From Chitinophaga pinensis (lineage in GTDB: Bacteria; Bacteroidota; Bacteroidia; Chitinophagales; Chitinophagaceae): DNA of 64,000 bases. Below are positions 7,326 to 16,736 of this stretch, piece by piece (position 1 is the stretch's first letter; every line of letters starts with the position of its first letter). Location of the stretch: the NCBI RefSeq assembly GCF_007896845.1, contig NZ_VOHS01000009.1, positions 124,001-188,000 of the forward strand, written 5' to 3'. The position numbers and the translations under genes are program-made. A model generated the notes under the pieces. The model saw only the letters and a list, made by a program, of their open reading frames with translations. It ran no database searches and was not told the DNA's origin.

Positions 7326-10082
7326 TTATCTCAGCAGATCGTCAAACAGGATCGCCACATAGTAGATGCCACCTGCTTTCGGGTTACCGAAGGAAGTCTG
7401 GAAGTAGTGATTGGTCACGTTAGAACCACCCACTTTGATCGTTCCTTTGATCTTCGGAATTCTGTAGTTCACCTGTGCATCAATGGTACCATATGCTGAT
7501 ACATCACCTCTTACGAAGCTGGAGCTCCAGGTAAAGGCATCCTGCCAGCGGTACATCACGTTGAAGCCTAAGTTTTTGTAGATGTTCTTATTGGCAATAC
7601 CTATATTGAAACGATATTTCGGCGTATTGAAATTGTTATCCAGATCGCCTTCATCGTTGGTCAGGTCGTTATAGGAGAAGTTACCGGATAAGGTCCAGCT
7701 GTTGATCAGATAATCCAGTCCGATCGCAGCACCCTGTGCTTTTACCGTCTCAGGATTGTTCACGTAGGTCGCAAAGATCCTTGCGCTGTTTAGTGCCGGA
7801 TCCTGTGCCAGTGGCTGTGTAGGTTGTATCAGTGCTACATAGGAAAGGAAGTTTTTGTAAGCGCTGTAATAGTAATAGGCATCGATCAATAAACGGTTTT
7901 TAATAAGACCCTTATAACCAATTTCGTAGGCGCTTACACTCTCTGGTCTGAATTTATTGAAAGTATATTGCTGTAACTGGGTTGGATCGCCGGTAGCAGC
8001 ATAACGTTGTACACTTGCCTGCGTATAACCTTTATTGTTATACAGGTCATACTTGGTCAGCAGTTCAGGCAAACCACCTATCAGACGTGTATTGGCACGG
8101 ATTGGCAGATCAATGTACTGATCCTGATTGGTAGGATTGCGGTAAGCAGTCTGGAAGGACAACCGGATATTGTGACGTGGTGCTACTGTAAATACGCCTG
8201 ATAAACGTGGCGTAAAGCGGCCGTCAAAATTCTCATTCTTGTCATAACGGATAGATCCCGTCAGCTTGATCCTGTCGTTGACCAGTTTCTTACCAACCTG
8301 CAGATAAGCACCATATTCGTCTATCTTGATACGGCCGTCTGCATCGTCAAAGATGGTACCATCAGAATTCAGGGAGTAACGGCGCAAAGATGCACCTGCC
8401 TGTACTTCTAATACCTTGATATGATCACTGAAGTCATAGAATCCTTCATAGTGATAGAGGTTTGTCTTATCATTGAATTTCGCGCCGTTTCTGCCTGCAC
8501 CGAAACCAATATAATTGCCGGTGATTGTTTCTTTGGCCTGATTAAAGGCAGCGGAACCGGGTTGTAGACGGTTTCTGTCAGCATAAGACCTTGCGATAGA
8601 ATGTGCTTCTTCATTGGTTTTTGCACCCGGCGCACCCGGGAAGATACCGGCTCTTGCCTGATTATAAACCGTTGCATATTCAGCAAACCATCCACCGTTG
8701 ATATTACCATTGGCATCTCTTGTAACACTTGGATTATAGGCTTCATTGAGGATGGTACCCAGTGCGGTAGCGTTATAAGCTTCTCCTGAACGCTCCTGTG
8801 TGGTATAACCACGCACGAAGAAGCGTTTGCCACGTACTTCCAGTTTATACTGACCAAGGTTGAATTTACGCAGGGAGTAACGGTCAGAACCGGTATAAAC
8901 GGTCGTACCGGTTCCCCAGTTCCCCTGAAGGATCACCTCTGTATTGTCCGTGATTTTGTAGTGGAAGGCAGCACCTGTTTTTAAACTGTGTGTACCATAA
9001 TCTACGAGGTCTCTTTCCTTGTAACCTGTACGGGAAACAGCCTGTCCGTTGAGCAATCCGCCGGTAGCACCAAAGGTATTCGTAATTTCATCACCATAGA
9101 TGTTGACACCGTCGTAATTAGGATCCTGTGCGTGGGAGAAACCCGGTTTTGTAGTGAGGTTCAGTCTGCTGAAATTGGTAGAGTCGATTGCCTGCCAGTC
9201 GTCAGCCTGCATATAGCCAAAATTCAGTTTGAAGGCAAACTTTCCGAAAGCCTTTGCATAACGGGCAGTAACATCAGGAATGAATCCTATGTAGTTCTGC
9301 TGCTTTTTACCCACGTGGTTGATACCACCCTGCAGTTTCAGGCTTAGCCCCTGATATTCAAAAGGACTTTTGCTGGTCATCAGCAGGGTACCGTTCATAC
9401 CACCGGCGCCATAGAGGGCAGAGGATGCTCCGGGCAGTAATTCTACGCTGGCTACGTCCAGTTCGGAAATACCAACGATGTTACCTACGGAGAAGTTCAG
9501 ACCGGGGGCCTGATTGTCCATACCATCCATCAGCTGGTTAAAGCGGGTGTTACCATTGGTATTAAAACCTCTGGTAGTAATGGTACGGAAAGTAAGACTC
9601 TGTACGCTGGACTCTACGCCTTTCAGGGATGGCAATGCGTCATAGAAACTCGGGGTAGGGGACTCGCGTATAGCCGTGGCATTCAGCTTCTCAATAGATA
9701 CCGGTGACTCCAGTATACTTTGGGAAACGCGGCTGGCCGCTACTACGATTTCTTCTCCCAGGATCTCTGTTGAACTGAGTTGTACCGTGATATTACCGGC
9801 ACTGTTGACCACCACTGAATTATTCGTATAACCAACGGAGGAGAAAATGAGCGTCAGCGGAAAGGACTTGCTGGTATTGTACCGGAAATTGCCGCTTCCG
9901 TCAGTAATTGTACCGGCCAGAGAGCCTTTTACACTAACCGTGACGCCTGGTAAGGGATTACCTGTTGTTTTGTCTGTTACCGTGCCTGTAATGGTCTGCT
10001 GTTGTTGTCCATAGACGACAGAAGATAGGTTCATCAGCAACAAAAGGGCGCACAAACAGGCGAGTTGTAAATAGTTCTTCAT
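7326..10082 (-). CDS. TonB-dependent outer-membrane receptor with CarboxypepD_reg-like domain
   Basis: A 918-residue outer-membrane protein. A signal peptide (about 25 residues, ending VVYGQ) is followed by a carboxypeptidase-regulatory-like beta-sandwich (about 29-112, with the TDKTTGNPLPGVTVSVKGS signature). A TonB plug domain (about 115-240, GVESSVQSLTFRTITTRGFN and LYGAGGMNGTLL) and a 22-strand barrel region to the C-terminus come next. It has no SusD partner and no SusC-type signature, so it is a classic TonB receptor, with a siderophore, metal or vitamin ligand possible but not readable from sequence. It is followed on its upstream side by the czc efflux operon on the same strand, separated by a terminator. 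That proximity hints at metal-related import, as inference only. Confidence 0.92.
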   Translation of the reverse strand: MKNYLQLACLCALLLLMNLSSVVYGQQQQTITGTVTDKTTGNPLPGVTVSVKGSLAGTITDGSGNFRYNTSKSFPLTLIFSSVGYTNNSVVVNSAGNITVQLSSTEILGEEIVVAASRVSQSILESPVSIEKLNATAIRESPTPSFYDALPSLKGVESSVQSLTFRTITTRGFNTNGNTRFNQLMDGMDNQAPGLNFSVGNIVGISELDVASVELLPGASSALYGAGGMNGTLLMTSKSPFEYQGLSLKLQGGINHVGKKQQNYIGFIPDVTARYAKAFGKFAFKLNFGYMQADDWQAIDSTNFSRLNLTTKPGFSHAQDPNYDGVNIYGDEITNTFGATGGLLNGQAVSRTGYKERDLVDYGTHSLKTGAAFHYKITDNTEVILQGNWGTGTTVYTGSDRYSLRKFNLGQYKLEVRGKRFFVRGYTTQERSGEAYNATALGTILNEAYNPSVTRDANGNINGGWFAEYATVYNQARAGIFPGAPGAKTNEEAHSIARSYADRNRLQPGSAAFNQAKETITGNYIGFGAGRNGAKFNDKTNLYHYEGFYDFSDHIKVLEVQAGASLRRYSLNSDGTIFDDADGRIKIDEYGAYLQVGKKLVNDRIKLTGSIRYDKNENFDGRFTPRLSGVFTVAPRHNIRLSFQTAYRNPTNQDQYIDLPIRANTRLIGGLPELLTKYDLYNNKGYTQASVQRYAATGDPTQLQQYTFNKFRPESVSAYEIGYKGLIKNRLLIDAYYYYSAYKNFLSYVALIQPTQPLAQDPALNSARIFATYVNNPETVKAQGAAIGLDYLINSWTLSGNFSYNDLTNDEGDLDNNFNTPKYRFNIGIANKNIYKNLGFNVMYRWQDAFTWSSSFVRGDVSAYGTIDAQVNYRIPKIKGTIKVGGSNVTNHYFQTSFGNPKAGGIYYVAILFDDLLR

Positions 10083-10216
10083 ACAGTGGCGATTTAGGAT
10101 GATCTTGGGATTACGGTTCTGTTTTGTTGTTTTAATGAATGTAAGGAAAATAGTTGAATAGTCGGCACAGCCGGTTTTATAGTTAACAACCGGAAAGGGA
10201 TTAAGTTCTAAATAAA

Positions 10217-10241
10217 AAAGGGGCCCATTATGAGCCCCTTT
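10217..10241 (-). terminator. Terminator of the czc-type efflux operon
   Basis: An 8-bp stem (AAAGGGGC with GCCCCTTT) has a 9-nt loop. Read on the minus strand it is followed by TTTTTTATTT, 24 nt after the pump stop codon. Confidence 0.85.
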
Positions 10242-10264
10242 CGTTCCTGATAAATATAAATTTA

Positions 10265-13200
10265 CTAATCCAGTTTCTGCCCCATTTTCCTGTAACCCAG
10301 GTAGAAGAACAGAGGGAATACCAGCAGCGTGAGTATTGTGGCAGTGATCAAGCCGCCAATTACTACGATGGCCAGTGGTTTGGAAGTCTCAGAACCAATT
10401 CCCCTGGACAGTGCTGCTGGTAAAAGTCCGATTGCAGCCATCAATGCTGTCATTACCACCGGACGTACTCTCGTACGTACCCCGTCTCTGATAGCTATTT
10501 CCAGTGTATGTTTATTAAATTCATGTCGTTTGACCGACTGCATATTATTCTTAAATACTGATATCAGGATCACCCCATTCTGTATACAGATGCCGAACAA
10601 TGCGATAAAACCGATACCTGCTGATATACTGAAGTTTGTACCCGATATGAGCAGGGCGGCAATACCCCCGATAATGGCAAACGGTACGTTGATTAATACC
10701 AGACCGGCGTCTTTCACATTACCAAACATCACAAACAGGATCAGGAAGATGATCATCAGACTGATAGGCACTACCTCCGTCAGACGTTTGGTAGCACGCT
10801 GCTGATTTTCAAAGTCACCCGCCCACTGCATTTCATAGCCTTTATCCAGCTTTACCTTTTTATCTACCTTATCTTGTGCTTCTCCTATTACGCTACCCAT
10901 ATCACGCCCACGGATAGAAAACTTAACGGCGGTATAGCGTCTGTTATCGTCGCGGAAAATAATACTCGGACCAGTCAGTGTACGGATAGTGGCGATATTC
11001 TTGATCGGCACACGTGCACCTCGCAGGGTAGGGACCATCAGATTACTGATTGCTTCTGCTGTGTTGCGGTATTTCTCTTCATAGCGCAGCCGTAACTGGA
11101 ATTTACGCTCTCCTTCATAAATCTGCGTGATGGCTTTACCCCCGATCGCCATTTCTATGATCGCATTCGCGTCCGCAGTAGTAACGCCATAAAGGGCCAT
11201 TTTATTTTCATCAAGGTCAATTCTCATTTCCGGCTGACCGATATTTTTGATCACACCAAGGTCAGTTACCCCCGGAATGTCCTTCATGATGTCATACACC
11301 TCGTTTGCGCGGGCTTCTGTGTAAGTCAGACTATCACCATAGATTTTTACACAAAGCGATCCTTTTACCCCGGATACGGCTTCTTCTACGTTATCCATGA
11401 TCGGCTGTGAGAAGTTCAGGTTTACACCCGGATAGACCGCCAGTTGCTGTTGCATTTTGTCAATCAGTTCCTCTTTCGTCAGCCCACTTTTCCATTCATT
11501 CTTCGGATAAATATCTACATGGAACTCAATGTTATAGAATCCGGTAGCATCTGTTCCGTCATTCGGCCGGCCCGTCTGCGACATCACCTGTTTCACTTCC
11601 GGGAAAGCAAGGATGATACGGCGCATTTTATTGGCCAGTGTTTTTGATTCGTCCAGTGATACACTCAGCGGACAGGTCGCACGGATATAAATAGCCCCTT
11701 CATCCAGCTCCGGCAGGAACTCAGAGCCGAGAAATCTGAAACTGAACAGCCCAACCACCACCAACACCGTTGACAGCAGTAAAGTCATACGTTTGTGATG
11801 ATAGGTACGGGAGAACATTTTCATAACACCACCGGTGATGGCTTCCACGAATACGTTGTGTTTCTCGCGTACATTCTTTTTCAGCAACAAACTACTTAAC
11901 AACGGTATCAGTGTCAGGGTCAGCAACAGTGCACCCAGTAACGCAAAACCCAATGTCCATGCCAGCGGGGAGAACATCTTGCCTTCCACTTTCTCAAAGG
12001 AGAAGATGGGCAGCAAACCGGCAATGATGATCAGTTTGGAGAAGAAGATCGCTTTACCGAGTTCTCCACCTGTCTGTTTGATCAGACCCAGTTTGGATAG
12101 TTTATTGAACCTCTCCATACCCATCTGTTGCTGCTTATGGTCGAGCAATACAAAGATCCCTTCGACCATCACGACGGCTCCGTCAATGATGATACCGAAG
12201 TCTATCGCCCCCATCGACAGCAGATTGGCTGACATGCCTTTCAGCGTCAGACAGATGAATGCAAATAAAAGTGCCAGTGGTATTACGATGGCCACAATCA
12301 CTGTGGTACGCCAGTCTGCCATAAAGATGAAAACGATCACCGTTACAAAGATGATACCTTCCAGCATGTTATGCAGTACGGTATGTGTGGCGAATTCAAT
12401 CAGATTGTTACGGTTGTAGAAGGTGTTGATTTTCACATCCGCGGGCAATACCTTTTCATTCAGATAATTAATACGGTCTTCCACACGTTTGATCACCTCG
12501 CTGGGGTTTTCGCCCTTACGCATCACAATGATACCTTCTACGACGTCATTCTGCTTGTCACGGCCTACCTGTCCGAGTCTCGGCAGAGCAGATACATCTA
12601 CCTGCGCGATATCTTTTACCAGAATAGGAGTGTTATTGATATTGTCTACAATGATGTTACCGATTTCTTCTGCGTTATTCAGCAGACCGATACCACGTAC
12701 AACATATGCCTGTGAATTATCGACGATGACATCTCCACCCACATTGATATTACTTTTTGAAATCGCACTATAGACATCGAGTGGCGTGATATCATAAGAA
12801 GCCAGTTTCTGTGGATTTACCGTGATCTCATAAGTCTTTACCTCACCACCAAAACTTACTACATCACCAACACCCGGAACATTCAGCAGGCGGCGTTCTA
12901 TCACCCAATCCTGCAATGTTTTCAGTTCTTTTACCGTTTTGGTTTTGCTTTCCAGTGTATAACGGAATATTTCTCCCGTCGGACCGGTAGGAGGCTGTAC
13001 ATCTGGTTCTGCACCCTCCGGTAATTCGATGTCGCGTAAGAGGTTGTTTACCTGTTGACGTGCAAACGGATCATCTACATTATCATCAAAGATCACTTTC
13101 ACTACGGATAGTCCGAACACCGTGGTTGAACGTACGGAAGTCTTCTTCTGCACGGGGTTCATGGCTATCTCAATAGGAGCCGTTACAAATTTTTCCACCT

Positions 13201-13387
13201 CTTCGGCGCTTCTGCCGGGCCATTGGGTGATAATAGTGATCTGTGTATTTGTTACATCCGGGAATGCTTCAATAGGAATATTTCTAAATGCGATCACACC
13301 CCATATAATGAGCAGGAGTGTGGCAAAACCTATGAAGAGCCGATTCTTCAAGGAAAAGGCAATGACTGATTTTATTATCTTCTGCAT
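10265..13387 (-). CDS. czcA: CzcA/CusA-type heavy-metal efflux RND pump
   Basis: A 1,040-residue inner-membrane RND transporter of the HME family with 12 expected helices and two large periplasmic loops (about residues 35-340 and 560-870). The proton-relay segment of TM4 reads GAIDFGIIIDGAVVMVEG. This DFG-x3-DGAV-x-MVE pattern is typical of divalent-cation (Co/Zn/Cd/Ni) pumps rather than of the Cu/Ag CusA group, which reads VDAAIVMIEN. It pumps ions from periplasm or cytoplasm through a tripartite complex with the adaptor and TolC protein encoded directly upstream. The start lies 14 nt after the adaptor stop, so co-translation in one operon is likely. I assign the exporter class with confidence, the exact ion only by motif. 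Confidence 0.95.
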   Translation of the reverse strand: MQKIIKSVIAFSLKNRLFIGFATLLLIIWGVIAFRNIPIEAFPDVTNTQITIITQWPGRSAEEVEKFVTAPIEIAMNPVQKKTSVRSTTVFGLSVVKVIFDDNVDDPFARQQVNNLLRDIELPEGAEPDVQPPTGPTGEIFRYTLESKTKTVKELKTLQDWVIERRLLNVPGVGDVVSFGGEVKTYEITVNPQKLASYDITPLDVYSAISKSNINVGGDVIVDNSQAYVVRGIGLLNNAEEIGNIIVDNINNTPILVKDIAQVDVSALPRLGQVGRDKQNDVVEGIIVMRKGENPSEVIKRVEDRINYLNEKVLPADVKINTFYNRNNLIEFATHTVLHNMLEGIIFVTVIVFIFMADWRTTVIVAIVIPLALLFAFICLTLKGMSANLLSMGAIDFGIIIDGAVVMVEGIFVLLDHKQQQMGMERFNKLSKLGLIKQTGGELGKAIFFSKLIIIAGLLPIFSFEKVEGKMFSPLAWTLGFALLGALLLTLTLIPLLSSLLLKKNVREKHNVFVEAITGGVMKMFSRTYHHKRMTLLLSTVLVVVGLFSFRFLGSEFLPELDEGAIYIRATCPLSVSLDESKTLANKMRRIILAFPEVKQVMSQTGRPNDGTDATGFYNIEFHVDIYPKNEWKSGLTKEELIDKMQQQLAVYPGVNLNFSQPIMDNVEEAVSGVKGSLCVKIYGDSLTYTEARANEVYDIMKDIPGVTDLGVIKNIGQPEMRIDLDENKMALYGVTTADANAIIEMAIGGKAITQIYEGERKFQLRLRYEEKYRNTAEAISNLMVPTLRGARVPIKNIATIRTLTGPSIIFRDDNRRYTAVKFSIRGRDMGSVIGEAQDKVDKKVKLDKGYEMQWAGDFENQQRATKRLTEVVPISLMIIFLILFVMFGNVKDAGLVLINVPFAIIGGIAALLISGTNFSISAGIGFIALFGICIQNGVILISVFKNNMQSVKRHEFNKHTLEIAIRDGVRTRVRPVVMTALMAAIGLLPAALSRGIGSETSKPLAIVVIGGLITATILTLLVFPLFFYLGYRKMGQKLD

Positions 13388-13401
13388 GAGATTCTGCCTG
13401 A

Positions 13402-14493
13402 TTATTTTAAGTTAAGAGCATCGTAGATAAAGACCTGCGCGGAGGTAACCACCTGATCACCTTCTTCCAGACCGGAGATAAATGCACGGTCTTCAATTCT
13501 GCGCAACAGGCTGATTTGCTTTATCTCCAGCTTATTTGCTTTCTTCACTACTACATACTGTTTGCTGTTATCCATCACCATTGCCTTTGCAGGAATGCTG
13601 AGTACTGCGCCGGTAGGTTTGGCGCTCACTTTCACAGTGGCAAACATTTCAGGTTTCAACTCACCGTTAGCATTCGGCATGCTGACACGTACCTGCATGG
13701 TACGGTTTGCCGGATCCAGTACATTGTATACTTTATCTATTTTACCGAGGTATTCTTTCTCCGGATTTGCCAGTGTTTTTACTCTCACTTCGTCGCCTAA
13801 ACGTATATTGGCGATATCAGATTCATATACATTTGCAATGATCCATACGGTAGACAGATCAGCTACGGTAAAGAGACTGTTGTTGTTGTCCTGACGTACT
13901 TCAGAATTGCCGGTGATGTTCTTCTCGATCACATAACCGCTGATCGGCGCTTTCAATGTATAAGCGGCGCTGCTGCCACCACTGATGTTGGCTACCTGAC
14001 GGGCCCTGTTCAGTTCTGACTGCGCTTTTTTGTATTCTATCTGTGCAGAAAGATAATCCTGTTGTGTAGCGAGATTGCCTTCAAAAAGGGATTTCTGTGT
14101 TTCCACATTCTTTTTTGCCATCTCCAGACTGGATTCTGCAATAGACACATCATTGGTGATGCCGGCCACTTCGGCACTCTGTAAAACGGCCAGTACCTGA
14201 CCTTGTTTAACATAGTCGCCCAGTTCGACCTGCACACTTTTTATTTTACCGCTTACGAGCGCAAACACCTTTGACTGTTTGCTTTCATCCGGCTGGATCT
14301 TACCATTCAGCTTGATAGATTCGGAAGGCTCTTCCATTTTGGCAGTAGCTGTTTCTACATTTTTAATCAGACTATCAGATACAGCCGGCTCGTCCTTTTT
14401 ATTCTCCGTTTCATGGGAGCCGCAGGCAGAGAGCATGCTTACAAAGGCAAGTGGCAGAAGATATATAGCGAAAGATTTCATGACTGGTTTCAA
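13402..14493 (-). CDS. czcB: Periplasmic adaptor (membrane fusion) lipoprotein of the czc-type pump
   Basis: A 363-residue adaptor with a lipoprotein signal (lipobox LSAC near residue 24), so it is anchored in a membrane facing the periplasm. Domain order: beta-barrel strand (about 45-70), lipoyl half (VFALVSGKIKSVQVELGDYV, about 76-100), alpha-helical hairpin (about 105-165), lipoyl second half (LKAPISGYVIEKNIT, about 175-190), then barrel and membrane-proximal domains to residue 363. This is the standard CusB/CzcB layout and length. A second in-frame ATG five codons in (14481) would also give a good lipoprotein signal. It starts 3 nt after the TolC stop and ends 14 nt before the pump start. 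The related shorter protein at 24849-25514 lacks its lipoyl and hairpin domains. Confidence 0.92.
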   Translation of the reverse strand: MKPVMKSFAIYLLPLAFVSMLSACGSHETENKKDEPAVSDSLIKNVETATAKMEEPSESIKLNGKIQPDESKQSKVFALVSGKIKSVQVELGDYVKQGQVLAVLQSAEVAGITNDVSIAESSLEMAKKNVETQKSLFEGNLATQQDYLSAQIEYKKAQSELNRARQVANISGGSSAAYTLKAPISGYVIEKNITGNSEVRQDNNNSLFTVADLSTVWIIANVYESDIANIRLGDEVRVKTLANPEKEYLGKIDKVYNVLDPANRTMQVRVSMPNANGELKPEMFATVKVSAKPTGAVLSIPAKAMVMDNSKQYVVVKKANKLEIKQISLLRRIEDRAFISGLEEGDQVVTSAQVFIYDALNLK

Positions 14494-14496
14494 TTA

Positions 14497-15798
14497 TTAT
14501 TTGTTATTGAACATGGTTTTGCCCACTGCGAAGTTGAGCGTTTCTATTGCCTGCATCCGGGCATTCTGCAGCTGGTTGAGCTGGAGCATATTCTCCTTAT
14601 AGGAATCATAGAAGTCTGTCAGTTCAAGCAGACTGATATTCTTTTTCAGAAAATTATCTGTGATCGCCTGTAACAATTGCTCAAACTGGCTACGGAAAGC
14701 AGGATCGACTGTTTCCAGCATTTTATCAGTATTAATGGCTTTCGCATATGCCGTCTGCACTTCATTTTCTACAGCCTGTGTCTGTTGTTGTACCAGTAGT
14801 TTTGTCTGGTCCATACTGTATCTGGCCGCTTTGATATTACCCTGATTGCGGTTGAAGAAAGGAAGGTCGATACCGACATTCAGAAAGGTTGCATTGTCCA
14901 CGAAACTACCGCGTTTGTCAAAGTTGGCGCCCAGTGTCAGATCGGGTACTGCCATTGCTTTTTGCAGGTTATAGTTCTGCTGGTTATAACGAAGGTTGTT
15001 TTGTGCGAGTTGCAGGTCCTGTCTGTTGGCATAAGCGCTGTCTACGAGGCTCTGCAGACTGGTTTGTCTGATTTCCGGAATGCCTGCAATCGCATCATCC
15101 GGCATATCTAATACAAACCATGCGTGGTTGTTTTGCAGCAGCAGCTGTATTTCCGACTGAAGATCGTTCAGCTGGTTCTGCATGTTGGTACGGTCTGCAC
15201 GCAGACTATATAACAGAGAGCGTAGTCGTACGGCATCTTTCAGAGTAACGAGTCCTTTCTGCTGCAGGTCTTTATAAGTAGCGTCCATTTTTGCCAGAGA
15301 AGAGATCTGCTCTTCGTAGGCTTTCATGGAGTTTTGCAGATAGTAGGCCTGATAGAAGTTACTGCGCAGTGTGAAGCGCAAGGTGCGCAGCAGATCGAAA
15401 AAGGCATTTTCGGCCATACTGGCATTGGTACGGGCCAGCTGCACCTGTTTATTTCTTTTACCGGCGAGTGATATCAGCTGCTGTATGCCCACTTCATATT
15501 GGCCATATTGATTGCTGACGTCGAAGAATTTTTTTCTATCCGGATTGTAAAGGTTACCGCTGAGGGTAAGATTAGGATTGTTATAAAGCTTTGCCTGAAT
15601 AATTTCAGCCTGTGCGATGGATACATTATATTTTTCCGCCAGCAGTTGCAGATTCTTTTCAAGAAACTGTTTTTCTGCATCCTGAAGGGTAATGTGCAAG
15701 GTATCCTGGGCCTGTACGGACAGCTTAGCTGTCAATAACAGGGCACAGCAGAGAAGCATCCGGCAGAACATGGCTATGCGCGCGTCCTTACTAGACAT
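14497..15798 (-). CDS. czcC: TolC-family outer-membrane efflux protein
   Basis: A 433-residue TolC/CusC-type protein with a signal peptide (about residues 1-30, ending LSVQAQ). Two repeats of long helices and barrel strands follow, each rich in Gln, Asn and Leu as expected for the periplasmic tunnel. It forms the outer-membrane exit duct of the tripartite metal efflux complex with the adaptor and pump encoded next. No N-terminal Cys lipid anchor is evident, unlike E. coli CusC. It starts 141 bp after the small exported protein at 15940-16311 and its stop lies 3 nt before the adaptor start. Confidence is high for family, and the metal specificity rests on the pump. Confidence 0.92.
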   Translation of the reverse strand: MSSKDARIAMFCRMLLCCALLLTAKLSVQAQDTLHITLQDAEKQFLEKNLQLLAEKYNVSIAQAEIIQAKLYNNPNLTLSGNLYNPDRKKFFDVSNQYGQYEVGIQQLISLAGKRNKQVQLARTNASMAENAFFDLLRTLRFTLRSNFYQAYYLQNSMKAYEEQISSLAKMDATYKDLQQKGLVTLKDAVRLRSLLYSLRADRTNMQNQLNDLQSEIQLLLQNNHAWFVLDMPDDAIAGIPEIRQTSLQSLVDSAYANRQDLQLAQNNLRYNQQNYNLQKAMAVPDLTLGANFDKRGSFVDNATFLNVGIDLPFFNRNQGNIKAARYSMDQTKLLVQQQTQAVENEVQTAYAKAINTDKMLETVDPAFRSQFEQLLQAITDNFLKKNISLLELTDFYDSYKENMLQLNQLQNARMQAIETLNFAVGKTMFNNK

Positions 15799-15939
15799 TT
15801 GATTCGTTTAAATAATATTTTACAAAAAGAGGGTACGTGAAAAGATCAACAATACAGGCACAAAAAGGTTCTGTCAGTCAACCGTTTATAGTTGTCTAAC
15901 GTGCTCGCATAATGAGAGATCTGTAGAATGGTATGACAA

Positions 15940-16311
15940 TCAGGCCTCCGGGGGCGGGGTGAGGATATCGTAGGCGATAGAGCTGATCTTCTGCACTTCT
16001 GAAGGGGGGTAAGCAACTGCAAGATCTGCCGTGGTAGGCTCATCTCTCGTCAATACTATTTCCTGCGTATTGGAGACGTAACAGGTTACGCCCGAGCTGC
16101 CGGTGAAATAGTGTGCAAGGTCATCGTCTTCGTCCTGCGTAGTGATTTCTGTATTCCCGAGAATGATCTGATCGATCAGGCCGAGGAAGGTGTTAATATC
16201 ATTGATCTGACGGCCGCATGCATCATATACGTCCTTCTCGTCCGTTACCGGAACGAACATCGTCGTGTTGACGTGAATGAAGAGTAATATGTATGCAAAA
16301 AACCTTGTCAT
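15940..16311 (-). CDS. Small exported protein heading the czc-type efflux operon, unknown function
   Basis: I do not recognise a named domain. The protein is 123 residues from the ATG giving MTRFFAYILLFIHVNTTMFV, a hydrophobic N-terminal signal or anchor. The rest is acidic: DVYDACGRQINDINTFLG (about 29-46), a TTQDEDDDLAHYF run, and a Pro-rich tail TPPPEA. The frame extends 23 codons upstream to 16380, but a -7 promoter element lies between, so the internal ATG is preferred. I recall similar small proteins beginning with a hydrophobic AYILLFIH-like stretch and containing a D-x-DDD run before metal RND operons in Chitinophagaceae. That makes a periplasmic metal-binding accessory role plausible, but it is inference. 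The two Cys, a His and the acidic cluster are candidate metal ligands. Confidence 0.6.
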   Translation of the reverse strand: MTRFFAYILLFIHVNTTMFVPVTDEKDVYDACGRQINDINTFLGLIDQIILGNTEITTQDEDDDLAHYFTGSSGVTCYVSNTQEIVLTRDEPTTADLAVAYPPSEVQKISSIAYDILTPPPEA

Positions 16312-16324
16312 AGTATTAACAATA

Positions 16325-16332
16325 CAAATATA
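16325..16332 (-). promoter_or_regulatory. Promoter -7 element of the efflux operon
   Basis: Minus strand TATATTTG matches TAnnTTTG exactly and lies 14 nt upstream of the ATG at 16311. No clear -33 TTTG is seen at the expected distance. Confidence 0.5.
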
Positions 16333-16736
16333 GATTGACGTATGTATAATAGTTATTGTCTTAAGGAACTTTAAGCCCATTTTAATGGGATTTTAACGAT
16401 TCCGAAGGCCATACAATATATGTGTTATAAATGCATGGAATATGCACTGGCCGGGCTTTTTAGGGGTGTTTGTGCCGTTTTTTCCTGTACCGGATAAGGC
16501 CCGTCAGGAATCGTCCGGTATGCTGTACTATCATGTTACTATGATCTTATCACGCCGTTTGCGGTCCGTTTATAAACGTACTGTCAGCGGCTTAATAAGA
16601 CGATAAAGAAGGTTTAATGGGAGCGCATATGAGGTAATGCAAGCCAGATAAAAGACGCTGGTCTTTTATCTCCTGAAAAAGTTCAACTTAGACATAGCAA
16701 ACTGATCTATGATATATCCGGCCCTTTTTCGTGCGG
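16333..16736. other. Intergenic stretch between efflux operon and metX
   Basis: About 400 bases without a supportable gene. The only structure I see is the perfect 11-bp hairpin at 16646-16671, listed separately as the probable metX terminator. Some short open frames exist on both strands but lack starts, signals or family resemblance. Confidence 0.6.
16646..16671 (-). terminator. Probable metX terminator hairpin
   Basis: A perfect 11-bp stem (AGATAAAAGAC with its complement) and a 4-nt loop, 66 nt beyond the metX stop. There is no clear T tract, so efficiency is uncertain. Confidence 0.45.

Noticed and set aside
10265..13387. Naming the pump CusA (Cu/Ag specific)
   Set aside because: The TM4 motif reads DFGIIIDGAVVMVE, the divalent-cation pattern, not the CusA VDAAIVMIEN type.
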